64,000 nucleotides of DNA from Acanthornis magna (lineage: Eukaryota > Chordata > Aves > Passeriformes > Acanthizidae), in NCBI GenBank assembly GCA_036785705.1, contig JAWUZG010000359.1:620001-684000 (forward strand). The letters are read 5' to 3'. How positions within the stretch are numbered: the stretch's first letter is position 1; each line of letters begins with the position of its first letter. The position numbers were made by a program, and so were the translations under genes. The notes under the pieces were generated by a model. That model saw only the letters and a list, made by a program, of their open reading frames with translations. It was not told the DNA's origin and made no database searches. Positions 26,568-37,682 of this stretch are shown here, piece by piece.

Positions 26568-28010
26568 GGGAAGCAGGGGAGGACTGGACTTGGTATTATG
26601 GGTTGGCATTTTGCTCCCCTTGTGCAGATATTTTGCCTCTTTCTGGGTCCTGCACATGAGGTTGCATGAATTCATCTTAGTTGGGGGGGGCCGCTAATCA
26701 ATTGCTTTTGCAAGAAAGGTCTCTGCTTGGATTTGTTCACATTTGCTCAGTGTCTGTCGATATTTGTTTCTATTAACAGAGCTGTAATGGACCTTTATTT
26801 CCCTCAGCTATGAACAGAAGGTAAAATGTGTTTTCAAGGAGAAAAAGGTTAAACGAGACTGTCAGAGAGGTGAATGTTGTGCCTGGTTGTCTGCAAAACG
26901 GATATGGCATCACTAAATGTATGATGCAAATACAGAGATTGCTGCATCATCCAGTCCAAATCCTCAAGCTTATTTTTAATTAAGTTTCTAACTTAATTGT
27001 TATTTTATCAGAATTGCTAAATCTCTTCCTATTTTTAATTGTAAATATCTGTTTCAAGCTGTCTGGAAACTCAGCAGGAGTTGGTGAGTTCTTTTGGTCA
27101 TCTCTTACTCATGGCACATGTTTTAAGCTGAAAGCTCGCCTAAGGATAGCACTTTACAACCTTGTGTCTCGTTTCTAGAAGGTAAAGCTGAAGTGGGTAC
27201 AGCACAAACAGCACTTGTGGCAGACCACTACTTTTTTTCTGAAAAATAAGTTTTTTCGAACATGGAGTACTCCTGCCCTTTTGGGAAAGGAAGGAATAAA
27301 TCTGCCTTCAGAAATTTTCTCCCAGTTTGTCCCTCTCTACTCCCCCGAAGTCTTCCATTTCTCAGAGATCTGTCCACTGGATGTGCACAGGCAAACAGGT
27401 TTCTTGTATACTATCTCTAATGGAACTATTCTGTCCCACTACAGAATTTTAAAAACCTTTAGAGGCAGTTGAGGCAAGCTTCATGTGAATTGAACAAAAT
27501 ACTACACCATCTGGCTCAGGGGAGAGACGGTGATAATTTCTCTGGTGTGCTCTGTTGAAATTAGACAGAGCAGGAACAGCTTTTCCTTGGGTTTTGGTTC
27601 TACTCGAAGATGTTTCACTGGCACCTCCTTCCCCAGCTCCATGTCCATAACATCACAGACCAATGACATAACTAAAGTATTTGGAGTGTGCTGAGCAACA
27701 ATTTAAATGCTTTTATAATCAGAAACACTGCAAAACACTGTGCTTTAGCTGCAGATCCAGACTCTATGTCTGTGGTGTGAACATGACTCCGTTCCTCCCT
27801 TAGTTCATCTGCAGCTGAAGGTTTTACATGTTGGATTATTTTCAGTCTTGGTGAAATAACCCCAGGACTGTGAACATAAAAATTCTGTGAACGTGGCAAT
27901 ATACGTTAAAGGAGTGATTATTTCATGGAGATATTGAGATGGGTATGTGGTAACACCCACATCCAATGCCTGTTCCCTGTGGTTATGCTTTTTTAGGAGT
28001 ACAAGAAAGT
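26568..28010. other. Unique spacer before the tandem array
   Basis: About 1.4 kb of ordinary sequence with a G run at about 26683-26690. No gene, RNA or repeat recognised. It stops abruptly at the array edge. Confidence 0.6.
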
Positions 28011-28507
28011 TGCTGGGGAAGTGGACAGCAAGCAAGGGCACTCTTGGTGGTGAAGGGAGAGAGAGCTGCCCAGGAGTGTTGGTGTGGTGAGTTACATGGA
28101 GCTCTACTTGGGAATTGGGTTTTTTTGCTTGCTGTAAGATATGACTGCTTTCCTATTGTTTTCATAGAGTGCACTCCATTGTACTCTGTGTAGCCTCCCA
28201 GGAGTAGGTTTAGCTTTTCTATGGAGTGGTCAGTAATTGGGATTGAGTTGTCTGTGTCGAATCATTTGTGTTAGGGAAGAGCTGCTTTTCTAGGAATAGA
28301 TCAGATGGGCCATTTGTAAGTGCTGCGGGACAGAGTTACTTAAAGCACTGGCTTTAAGTGTGAGGCTGGGATTGGATGCAGCCGCCGCCAAGGCTCCTGT
28401 GTCTGAGAAGGAGTTGAGAAAGCCAAGGGCTGCTCTCTGGCCCTCGTGACTCAGTGGCCAGGCTGCTCTGGGAGGCTTTGTGTGAATCTGCCAGCACAGC
28501 AGCGACA

Positions 28508-29120
28508 GATGTCCCCGAGGAGCTTGTGTGAGTGCAGGTGAGATCAGAGCTCTTGAGCAGCCTGGAGAGCCTGGGGATGTGGCCACGGAGCCGCCAGGAT
28601 ATCTGGTGACCTCGGGGTTCCTATGAGCAGAGGGAGCACTAAGATGTGCCCATGGCACCTGTGTAAGTGCCTGTGGCTAAAGGGCTCTTTTGCAGCCTGG
28701 AGAGCCTTGGCATGTGGCCATGAAGTCACAGTGCGTGTCTGTGACATCAGAGCGCTTTGGCAGCATGGAAAGGCCTGGAATGGCTGCAGGGGCCAGAGGT
28801 GAGTGCCTGTGACATCAGAGCTGTCCAGCAGCAGCAGGGAGACGGAGGGAATGTCACAGGCCATGCCCTGTGAGTTGCTGTGACAGCGTGGCTCCTTAGC
28901 AGCGTGCAGATTGCCGGGATGTTACCCTGCAGGCCCTGGCATTGCCCTGGTCGTGTGTGTTGTTTAGGAAGATAGAGAGAGCCCTGGCATGTCCCCCTGG
29001 AAGGCCAGGGAGTGGCAGTTGCAAAAGAGCTCCTTAGCACTTAGAGACACGTGGGATGTCCCCATGGAGGCACTGTGAGAGCCCGTGACCTCAGAGGTCT
29101 TTGGAAGCTGAGAGAGCCCC
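28508..29120. repeat. Basal 68-bp repeat block in unit 1
   Basis: A core like GATGTCCCCATGGAGG ... TGCCTGTGACATCAGAGC recurs at 28508, 28576, 28643, 28711, 28779, 28852, 28918, 28988 and 29055. The spacing is 66-73 bp. The same period recurs at 30385, 30456, 30524, 30592 and 30661, and in the matching part of segment B. Confidence 0.8.
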
Positions 29121-30671
29121 GGGATGCCATGGGATGTGAGCATGGGGAGCCTGTGGGCAGGTGTGATCTCCCTGCTTGTGCTGGTGCATCCCCCCCTGCC
29201 CTTTTTTCAGGCTGCAGCATGATATGAGAAATGCTGCTGAGGCCTTGGCCTTGACGAAGGCAGCGGGGCTGAGGTGCTGTGGAGCTTCTGAGAAACGCTG
29301 TGTGCTGCCTGGAAGTGCTGTGTTCTAAGGTGCTCCTGCTTTTTTTGCCTGTTGAACAGACTTTGAAATTTGTTTTTGCCTGGATGGCATCACATTGGTG
29401 TTGTCCCGTGTTCAGGGAAAGCTGCCGATGAGAAGTGGGGCCAGGCTGAAGGCTTGTTTTGACTAAAGGCCATGCCTCGGGGCCCTGTAAGCAGGGGTGC
29501 CAAAGGAGGCCCTGGCAGCTGTGCTGGGCCGCAGCAGCGGTGAGCGGCAAAGTCCCTGTGCGTGGGGCCTCTGCCAGCCGGCAGCTGTCCCGTTTGCTGC
29601 ACTCGGGGGATCCGCAAATGAGCACGGCTCCTGGGCCCCCGATCCTGCCGCTCCCCGAGGCCTCAGGCTTTGGCCGCTGAGAAGATGGCAAGGCACGTGA
29701 AAGGAGTATTTCAGTAGCTTGGAGGGGAATTTTGCCTCGTAGAGCCTCTTTGTGTGCTTGTGGGAGTGCAGGTGTGCATGCGCTCTCTGCAATGTGGGAG
29801 AGGGGCTGCTCTGGTGGATTCAGAAGTGCTTTAGGTTTGTCCCTAAGTTAGGTCTCAAAGTTCCTGCAGTGCTATGGTAAGGGCTGTGTGGATCCTTTGC
29901 TGAGGTCTTGGGTTCCAGCTCAGTTCTAAGTGAAGCGTTGTGTAGTTGAAGTCCAGTTCAGTTGAAATGCTCTTAACTGCTGTTCCTGCCCTAGGTTGTT
30001 GATTTGAATTTGAGTTATCAAGTGAAATGTTGCTCAAGCTGAAGTGCTCTTAAGGGAAGTGCTCTTGAGCCTTTGGGCCATGTTCTTCTTATCCTGACCC
30101 TTTCTCTTCTTTAGAGACACAGCCTCACACACACGGACAGACAGACATAGATAATTTGGGTTTGATTTCATTTTGGATTGATTGACTCTGGATTTTTGTT
30201 TGTTGCTTTTCCTCGCTGTGCTTTGAGCATGGTATAAGTAGTAGAGTGAAGCTTGGCAAGGAAGCTTGTCCTGCTGTGGCTTTGCTATGAAATCTTTCTT
30301 TCCTAATAGCTTTCCCGTGATTCTCTTGAGTGATGTGCAAGTGCCTGTGCCATCACATCTCTTTAGCAGCATGGAGCCGTTTGGGATGTCAGCACCGAGG
30401 TGCTGTGAGTGATTGCTTGTGACACCAGGGCTTCTGGGCAGCGTGTGGACTCCTGGCGTGTGCCTATGGCTGTCCTGGGACAGCCTGTGAGCCCAGTGCT
30501 CTTTTGAAAGCTGGATAGCTCTGGCGTGTCCCCAGGGAGTTCCTGTGCCAAGATGGGGCCTGCTGGCTCTTTGGCAGCCTGGAGATGGCTGGAGTGTGCC
30601 CAGGGGGCAAGTGTGAGTGTCAGGGACTTGCCAGCTCTTGAGGAGGATGGAGAGTGCAGAGATGTCCCCAT
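29080..30671. repeat. Segment A of the internal duplication (unit 1)
   Basis: It shares order and sequence with segment B (about 30686-32045), for example TGATCTCCC at about 29166 and 30768, the ACAGACAGACA stretch at about 30135 and 31385, and the block at 30363/31737. The offset falls from about 1600 to 1374 bp because A has an extra GC-rich piece (about 29410-29800). Confidence 0.75.
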
Positions 30672-30685
30672 GGAGCCCCTGTGAG

Positions 30686-32045
30686 TGCCTGTGAGCTCAG
30701 AAGTCTATGGAGGCTTAAGACAGCTGTGATGAAATGGGATGTCAGCAGGGGGGCATGTAATGAAATTTGATCTCCCAGCTTGTGGTGGTGCATTCCTCTC
30801 TCCTCCCCTTTTTGAGCCCCACCATGATCTGAGAAATGCTCCTTAGGCATCGGCCTTGAGGAACTGCAGCTTGGCTGAGCAGCTCTTGAGCTTATGAGAA
30901 ACACTGTGTGCTCCCAGGAAGTGCTGCTGTCTAACGTGGTCCTGTTTTGTTTTTTTTTATCGTAACAGCCTTGGAAAAAAACAGCCTTGTTTTTGCCTGA
31001 ATGGTAAACATTGCGTGCCAGTGTGCGTGTCCTCTCCGGAATGTGGCAGAGGGGCTGCTCTCCTGGATTCTGAAGTAGTTTAGAAGCGCAAGGAAGTTCT
31101 GCCTGTAAGTAAAATTACTATTGAGAGATGGTAAATCCTGTGGGGGTCCTTTTCTGAGGTGTTTGGCTTGAGTTCATTTCTATGTGAAGTCTTATTAACT
31201 TGAAATATGGTTAGGATTAAATGCTGTTAAGTGTTGTTCCTCTGCTAGGTGGTTAATTTGAAGGTAGAAATTTAAATGTTGCTCAAATGGACGTACTGTT
31301 AAGTGAAGTGCTCTTGAGCCTTTCAAGTGTGTTCTTGTAATCCCGACACTTTCTCTCCTTTGGAGACACTCGCACACATACACAGACACAGACAGACAGA
31401 CATAGGTAATTTTGGTTTAATTTCATTTTGGATTGATTGGATTTATTTTGTTTCATTTCCTCGCTGTGCCTTAAGCATGGTGTAGGTAGTAGAGTGGAGC
31501 TTGGCAAGGAAGCTTGTCCTGCTGTGGCTTTGCTATGAAATCTTTCTTTCCCGATAGCTTTCCTATGATTCTTTGAGTGATGTGCAAGTGCCTGTGCCAT
31601 CACATCTCTTTAGTGAGTGAGTGAAGCTTGGCAAGGAAGCTTGTCGTGCTGTGGCTTTTCCATGAAATCTTTCTTTCCCGATAGCTTTCCTATGATTCTT
31701 GGAGTGATGTAAAAGTGCCTGTGCCATCACATCTCTTTAGCAGCGTGGAGCCACCTGGGATGTCAGCACCGAGGTGCTGGGAGTGAGTGCCTGTGACACC
31801 AGGGCTTCTGGGCAGCGTGCGGACTGCTGGCGTGTGCCTATGGCTGTCCTGGGACGGCCTGTGAGCTCAGTGTTCTTTTGAAAGCTGGATAGCTCTGGCG
31901 CGTCCCCAGGGAGTTCCTGTGCCAAGATGTGACCTCCTGGCTCTTTGGCAGCCTGGAGATGGCTGGAGTGTGCCCAGGGGGCAAGTGTGAGTGTCAGGGA
32001 CTTGCCAGCTCTTGAGGAGGATGGAGGGTGCAGGGATGTCCCCAT
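30686..32045. repeat. Segment B of the internal duplication (unit 1)
   Basis: Diverged second copy of segment A. It also holds a local direct duplication: a block of about 116 bp at 31498-31613 is repeated at 31625-31740, separated by TGAGTGAGTGA. Confidence 0.75.
31498..31740. repeat. Local 116-bp direct duplication in segment B
   Basis: Both copies start AGCTTGGCAAGGAAGCTTGT and end CACATCTCTTTAG, offset by 127 bp. The same arrangement occurs in every full-length unit. Confidence 0.85.
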
Positions 32046-32848
32046 GGAGGCCCTGTGAGTGCCCGTGAGCTGGCGGCACCTTAGCAGCGTGAGACTCGTG
32101 GGCTGTCAGCCCTGAGAGCCTGTTGAAGGCCGTGATGTGCGTGCAGAGAGGTTTGTCAAATGGGAGAGTCGTGGCATGTCCCTATGGAGCCGCTGGGGTT
32201 GTGTGTGCCCTCAGTGTTCTTGAGGAGCCTCGAGAGCCCTGGGACGGCCCCGTGGAAGCGCAGGGAGTGCCTGTGACATAGCAGCGGTGCCTGATGAGAT
32301 CAAAGGGCCCTGGGATGTCAGCTTGGAATGGCTGTGAGTGCCTGAGAGCACACGTCTGTCTCTCATGGCCGGAGAGCTGTGGCAGGTGCCCATGGTAGGT
32401 GTGTGAGTGCAGGTGAGCTCAGGGCTCTGCAGAAGGCTGTAGGCCTGTGGGCTGTGAGGCTGGAAGGCCTGGGAGTGCTTTGGAGCTGAGTGCTCTGTAG
32501 CAGTCGGGAGCCACCTGGGAGGTTGTAGCAGGATGCTTTGGGCCGGCTGCTTTGCCTTGGAACGTGGTGCAGGCACTTGGAGCATGTGCTATTTGCAAAT
32601 GTCTCCAGGTGTCTTTCAGAGGGCCAGCGTGTGTTGTTTTGGCCTTGAATTCTGCTGAAAGTCCTTCTGGCAAGGAAGCCTGCATGAAGGTGCTGCTAGT
32701 GAGGCAAAGATTTGGCAGCTGAGCTGCTGCCGGGAGTTGCAGGCGTCTGCCTGACAGTCAGTCCCTTGAGAGTGTCAATGTGCAGTCAGTCCCCTTTCCT
32801 AGGGGAGGTTTTTCTAGCGTGTTCCTCCTTGGAGTGTGTGAGGGCTCC

Positions 32849-35800
32849 TGCTGGGGAAGTGGACAGCAAGCAAGGGCACTCTTGGTGGTGAAGGGAGAGA
32901 GAGCTGCCCAGGAGTGTTGGTGTGGTGAGTTACATGGAGCTCTACTTGGGAATTGGGTTTTTTTGCTTGCTGTAAGATATGACTGCTTTCCTATTGTTTT
33001 CTTAGAGTGCACTCCATTGTACTCTGTGTAGCCTCCCAGGAGCAGGTTTAGCTTTTCTATGGAGTGGTCAGTAATTGGGATTGAGTTGTCTGTGTCGAAT
33101 CATTTGTGTTAGGGAAGAGCTGCTTTTCTAGGAATAGATCAGATGGGCCATTTGTAAGTGCTGCGGGACAGAGTTACTTAAAGCACTGGCTTTAAGTGTG
33201 AGGCTGGGATTGGATGCAGCCGCCGCCAAGGCTCCTGTGTCTGAGGAGTTGAGAAAGCCAAGGGCTGCTCTCTGGCCCTCGTGACTCAGTGGCCAGGCTG
33301 CTCTGGGAGCCTTTGTGTGAATCTGCCAGCACAGCAGCGACAGATGTCCCCGAGGAGCTTGTGTGAGTGCAGGTGAGATCAGAGCTCTTGAGCAGCCTGG
33401 AGAGCCTGGGGATGTGGCCACGGAGCCGCCAGGATATCTGGTGACCTCGGGGTTCCTATGAGCAGAGGGAGCACTAAGATGTGCCCATGGCACCTGTGTA
33501 AGTGCCTGTGGCTAAAGGGCTCTTTTGCAGCCTGGAGAGCCTTGGCACGTGGCCATGAAGCCACAGTGCGTGTCTGTGACATCAGAGCGCTTTGGCAGCA
33601 TGGAAAGGCCTGGAATGGCTGCAGGGGCCAGAGGTGAGTGCCTGTGACATCAGAGCTGTCCAGCAGCAGCAGGGAGACGGAGGGAATGTCACAGGCCATG
33701 CCCTGTGAGTTGCTGTGACAGCGTGGCTCCTTAGCAGCGTGCAGATTGCCGGGATGTTACCCTGCAGGCCCTGGCATTGCCCTGGTCGTGTGTGTTGTTT
33801 AGGAAGATAGAGAGAGCCCTGGCATGTCCCCCTGGAAGGCCAGGGAGTGGCAGTTGCAAAAGAGCTCCTTAGCACTTAGAGACACATGGGATGTCCCCAT
33901 GGAGGCACTGTGAGAGCCCGTGACCTCAGAGGTCTTTGGAAGCTGAGAGAGCCCCGGGATGCCATGGGATGTGAGCATGGGGAGCCTGTGGGCAGGTGTG
34001 ATCTCCCTGCTTGTGCTGGTGCATCCCCCCCTGCCCTTTTTTCAGGCTGCAGCATGATATGAGAAATGCTGCTGAGGCCTTGGCCTTGACGAAGGCAGCG
34101 GGGCTGAGGTGCTGTGGAGCTTCTGAGAAACGCTGTGTGCTGCCTGGAAGTGCTGTGTTCTAAGGTGCTCCTGCTTTTTTTGCCTGTTGAACAGACTTTG
34201 AAATTTGTTTTTGCCTGGATGGCATCACATTGGTGTTGTCCCGCGTTCAGGGAAAGCTGCCGATGAGAAGTGGGGCCAGGCTGAAGGCTTGTTGTGACTA
34301 AAGGCCATGCCTTGGGGCCCTGTAAGCAGGGGTGCCAAAGGAGGCCCTGGCAGCTGTGCTGGGCCGCAGCAGCGGTGAGCAGCAAAGTCCCTGTGCGTGG
34401 GGCCTCTGCCAGCCGGCAGCTGTCCCGTTTGCTGCACTCGGGGCATCCGCGAAGGAGCACGGCTCCTGGGCCCCCGATCCTGCCGCTCCTGGAGGCCTCA
34501 GGCTTTGGCCGCTGAGAAGATGGCAAGGCACGTGAAAGGAGTATTTCAGTAGCTTGGAGGGGAATTTTGCCTCGTAGAGCCTCTTTGTGTGCTTGTGGGA
34601 GTGCAGGTGTGCATGCGCTCTCTGCAATGTGGGAGAGGGGCTGCTCTGGTGGATTCAGAAGTGCTTTAGGTTTGTCCCTAAGTTAGGTCTCGAAGTTCCT
34701 GCAGTGCTATGGTAAGGCCTGTGTGGATCCTTTGCTGAGGTCTTGGGTTTCAGCTCAGTTCTAAGTGAAGTGTTGTGTAGTTGAAGTCCAGTTCAGTTGA
34801 AATGCCCTGAACTGCTGTTCCTGCCCTAAGTTGTTGATTTGAATTTGAGTTATCAAGTGAAATGTTGCTCAAGTTGAAGTGCTCCTAAGGGAAGTGCTCT
34901 TGAGCCTTTGAGCCATGTTCTTCTTATCCTGACCCTTTCTCTTCTTTAGAGACACAGCCTCAGAAACACGGACAGACAGACAGAGATGATTTGGGTTTGA
35001 TTTCATTTTGGATTGATTGACTCTGGATTTTTGTTTGTTGCTTTTCCTCGCTGTGCTTTAAGCATGGTGTAAGTAGTAGAGTGAAGCTTGGCAAGGAAGC
35101 TTGTCGTGCTGTGGCTTTTCCATGAAATCTTTCTTTCCCGATAGCTTTCCTATGATTCTTGGAGTGATGTAAAAGTGCCTGTGCCATCACATCTCTTTAG
35201 CAGCGTGGAGCCACCTGGGATGTCAGCACCGAGGTGCTGGGAGTGAGTGCCTGTGACACCAGGGCTTCTGGGCAGCGTGCGGACTCCTGGCGTGTGCCTA
35301 TGGCTGTCCTGGGACGGCCTGTGAGCTCAGTGCTCTTTTGAAAGCTGGATAGCTCTGGCGTGTCCCCAGGGAGTTCCTGTGACAAGATGGGGCCTGCTGG
35401 CTCTTTGGCAGCCTGGAGATGGCTGGAGTGTGCCCAGGGGGCAAGTGTGAGTGTCAGGGACTTGCCAGCTCTTGAGGAGGATGGAGAGTGCAGAGATGTC
35501 CCCATGGAGGCCCTGTGAGTGCCTGTGAGCTCAGAAGTCTATGGAGGCTTAAGACAGCTGTGATGAAATGGGATGTCAGCAGGGGGGCATGTAATGAAAT
35601 TTGATCTCCCAGCTTGTGGTGGTGCATTCCTCTCTCCTCCCCTTTTTGAGCCCCACCATGATCTGAGAAATGCTCCTTAGGCATCGGCCTTGAGGAACTG
35701 CAGCTTGGCTGAGCAGCTCTTGAGCTTATGAGAAACACTGTGTGCTCCCAGGAAGTGCTGCTGTCTAACGTGGTCCTGTTTTGTTTTTTTTTATCGTAAC

Positions 35801-37682
35801 AGCCTTGGAAAAAAACAGCCTTGTTTTTGCCTGAATGGTAAACATTGCGTGCCAGTGTACGTGTCCTCTCCGGAATGTGGCAGAGGGGCTGCTCTCCTGG
35901 ATTCTGAAGTAGTTTAGAAGCGCAAGGAAGTTCTGCCTGTAAGTAAAATTACTATTGAGAGATGGTAAATCCTGTGGGGGTCCTTTTCTGAGGTGTTTGG
36001 CTTGAGTTCATTTCTATGTGAAGTCTTATTAACTTGAAATATGGTTAGGATTAAATGCTGTTAAGTGTTGTTCCTCTGCTAGGTGGTTAATTTGAAGGTA
36101 GAAATTTAAATGTTGCTCAAATGGACGTACTGTTAAGTGAAGTGCTCTTGAGCCTTTCAAGCGTGTTCTTGTAATCCCGACACTTTCTCTCCTTTGGAGA
36201 CACTCGCACACATACACAGACACAGACAGACAGACATAGGTAATTTTGGTTTAATTTCATTTTGGATTGATTGGATTTATTTTGTTTCATTTCCTCGCTG
36301 TGCCTTAAGCATGGTGTAGGTAGTAGAGTGGAGCTTGGCAAGGAAGCTTGTCCTGCTGTGGCTTTGCTATGAAATCTTTCTTTCCCGATAGCTTTCCTAT
36401 GATTCTTTGAGTGATGTGCAAGTGCCTGTGCCATCACATCTCTTTAGTGAGTGAGTGAAGCTTGGCAAGGAAGCTTGTCGTGCTGTGGCTTTTCCATGAA
36501 ATCTTTCTTTCCCGATAGCTTTCCTATGATTCTTGGAGTGATGTAAAAGTGCCTGTGCCATCACATCTCTTTAGCAGCGTGGAGCCACCTGGGATGTCAG
36601 CACCGAGGTGCTGGGAGTGAGTGCCTGTGACACCAGGGCTTCTGGGCAGCGTGCGGACTGCTGGCGTGTGCCTATGGCTGTCCTGGGACGGCCTGTGAGC
36701 TCAGTGTTCTTTTGAAAGCTGGATAGCTCTGGCGCGTCCCCAGGGAGTTCCTGTGCCAAGATGTGACCTCCTGGCTCTTTGGCAGCCTGGAGATGGCTGG
36801 AGTGTGCCCAGGGGGCAAGTGTGAGTGTCAGGGACTTGCCAGCTCTTGAGGAGGATGGAGGGTGCAGGGATGTCCCCATGGAGGCCCTGTGAGTGCCCGT
36901 GAGCTGGCGGCACCTTAGCAGCGTGAGACTCGTGGGCTGTCAGCCCTGAGAGCCTGTTGAAGGCCGTGATGTGCGTGCAGAGAGGTTTGTCAAATGGGAG
37001 AGTCGTGGCATGTCCCTATGGAGCCGCTGGGGTTGTGTGTGCCCTCAGTGTTCTTGAGGAGCCTCGAGAGCCCTGGGACGGCCCCGTGGAAGCGCAGGGA
37101 GTGCCTGTGACATAGCAGCGGTGCCTGATGAGATCAAAGGGCCCTGGGATGTCAGCTTGGAATGGCTGTGAGTGCCTGAGAGCACACGTCTGTCTCTCAT
37201 GGCCGGAGAGCTGTGGCAGGTGCCCATGGTAGGTGTGTGAGTGCAGGTGAGCTCAGGGCTCTGCAGAAGGCTGTAGGCCTGTGGGCTGTGAGGCTGGAAG
37301 GCCTGGGAGTGCTTTGGAGCTGAGTGCTCTGTAGCAGTCGGGAGCCGCCTGGGAGGTTGTAGCAGGATGCTTTGGGCCGGCTGCTTTGCCTTGGAACGTG
37401 GTGCAGGCACTTGGAGCATGTGCTATTTGCAAATGTCTCCAGGTGTCTTTCAGAGGGCCAGCGTGTGTTGTTTTGGCCTTGAATTCTGCTGAAAGTCCTT
37501 CTGGCAAGGAAGCCTGCATGAAGGTGCTGCTAGTGAGGCAAAGATTTGGCAGCTGAGCTGCTGCCGGGAGTTGCAGGCGTCTGCCTGACAGTCAGTCCCT
37601 TGAGAGTGTCAATGTGCAGTCAGTCCCCTTTCCTAGGGGAGGTTTTTCTAGCGTGTTCCTCCTTGGAGTGTGTGAGGGCTCC
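32849..37682. repeat. Array unit 2 (4834 bp, subtype beta)
   Basis: It has a 3-bp deletion near 33244 and carries beta markers in segment A (CCTCAGAAACACGG near 34965). A tract from about 35086 to 35230 is identical to the second local copy in segment B. Confidence 0.95.

Larger units (their letters stand above)
28011..32848. repeat. Array unit 1 (4838 bp, subtype alpha)
   Basis: First unit, directly joined to unique DNA. It contains 68-bp repeats at about 28508-29120, segment A to about 30670, then segment B to about 32045. The A part carries the alpha markers (CCTCACACACACGG near 30120 and TTTCCTAATAGC near 30300). Confidence 0.95.

Noticed and set aside
29041..29691. Minus-strand ORF of 216 codons conserved in all eight array units, plus companion ORFs of 84-124 codons
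   Set aside because: Several such ORFs overlap one another in different frames. The basal repeat of about 68 bp is not a multiple of three, and conservation follows from near-identity of whole units. No domain or start context is recognisable, so I do not call genes.
28011..32848. Array unit as a retroelement or LTR-derived sequence
   Set aside because: No RT, protease, integrase or paired TG..CA termini found, and no similarity by eye to the LTRs in this window.
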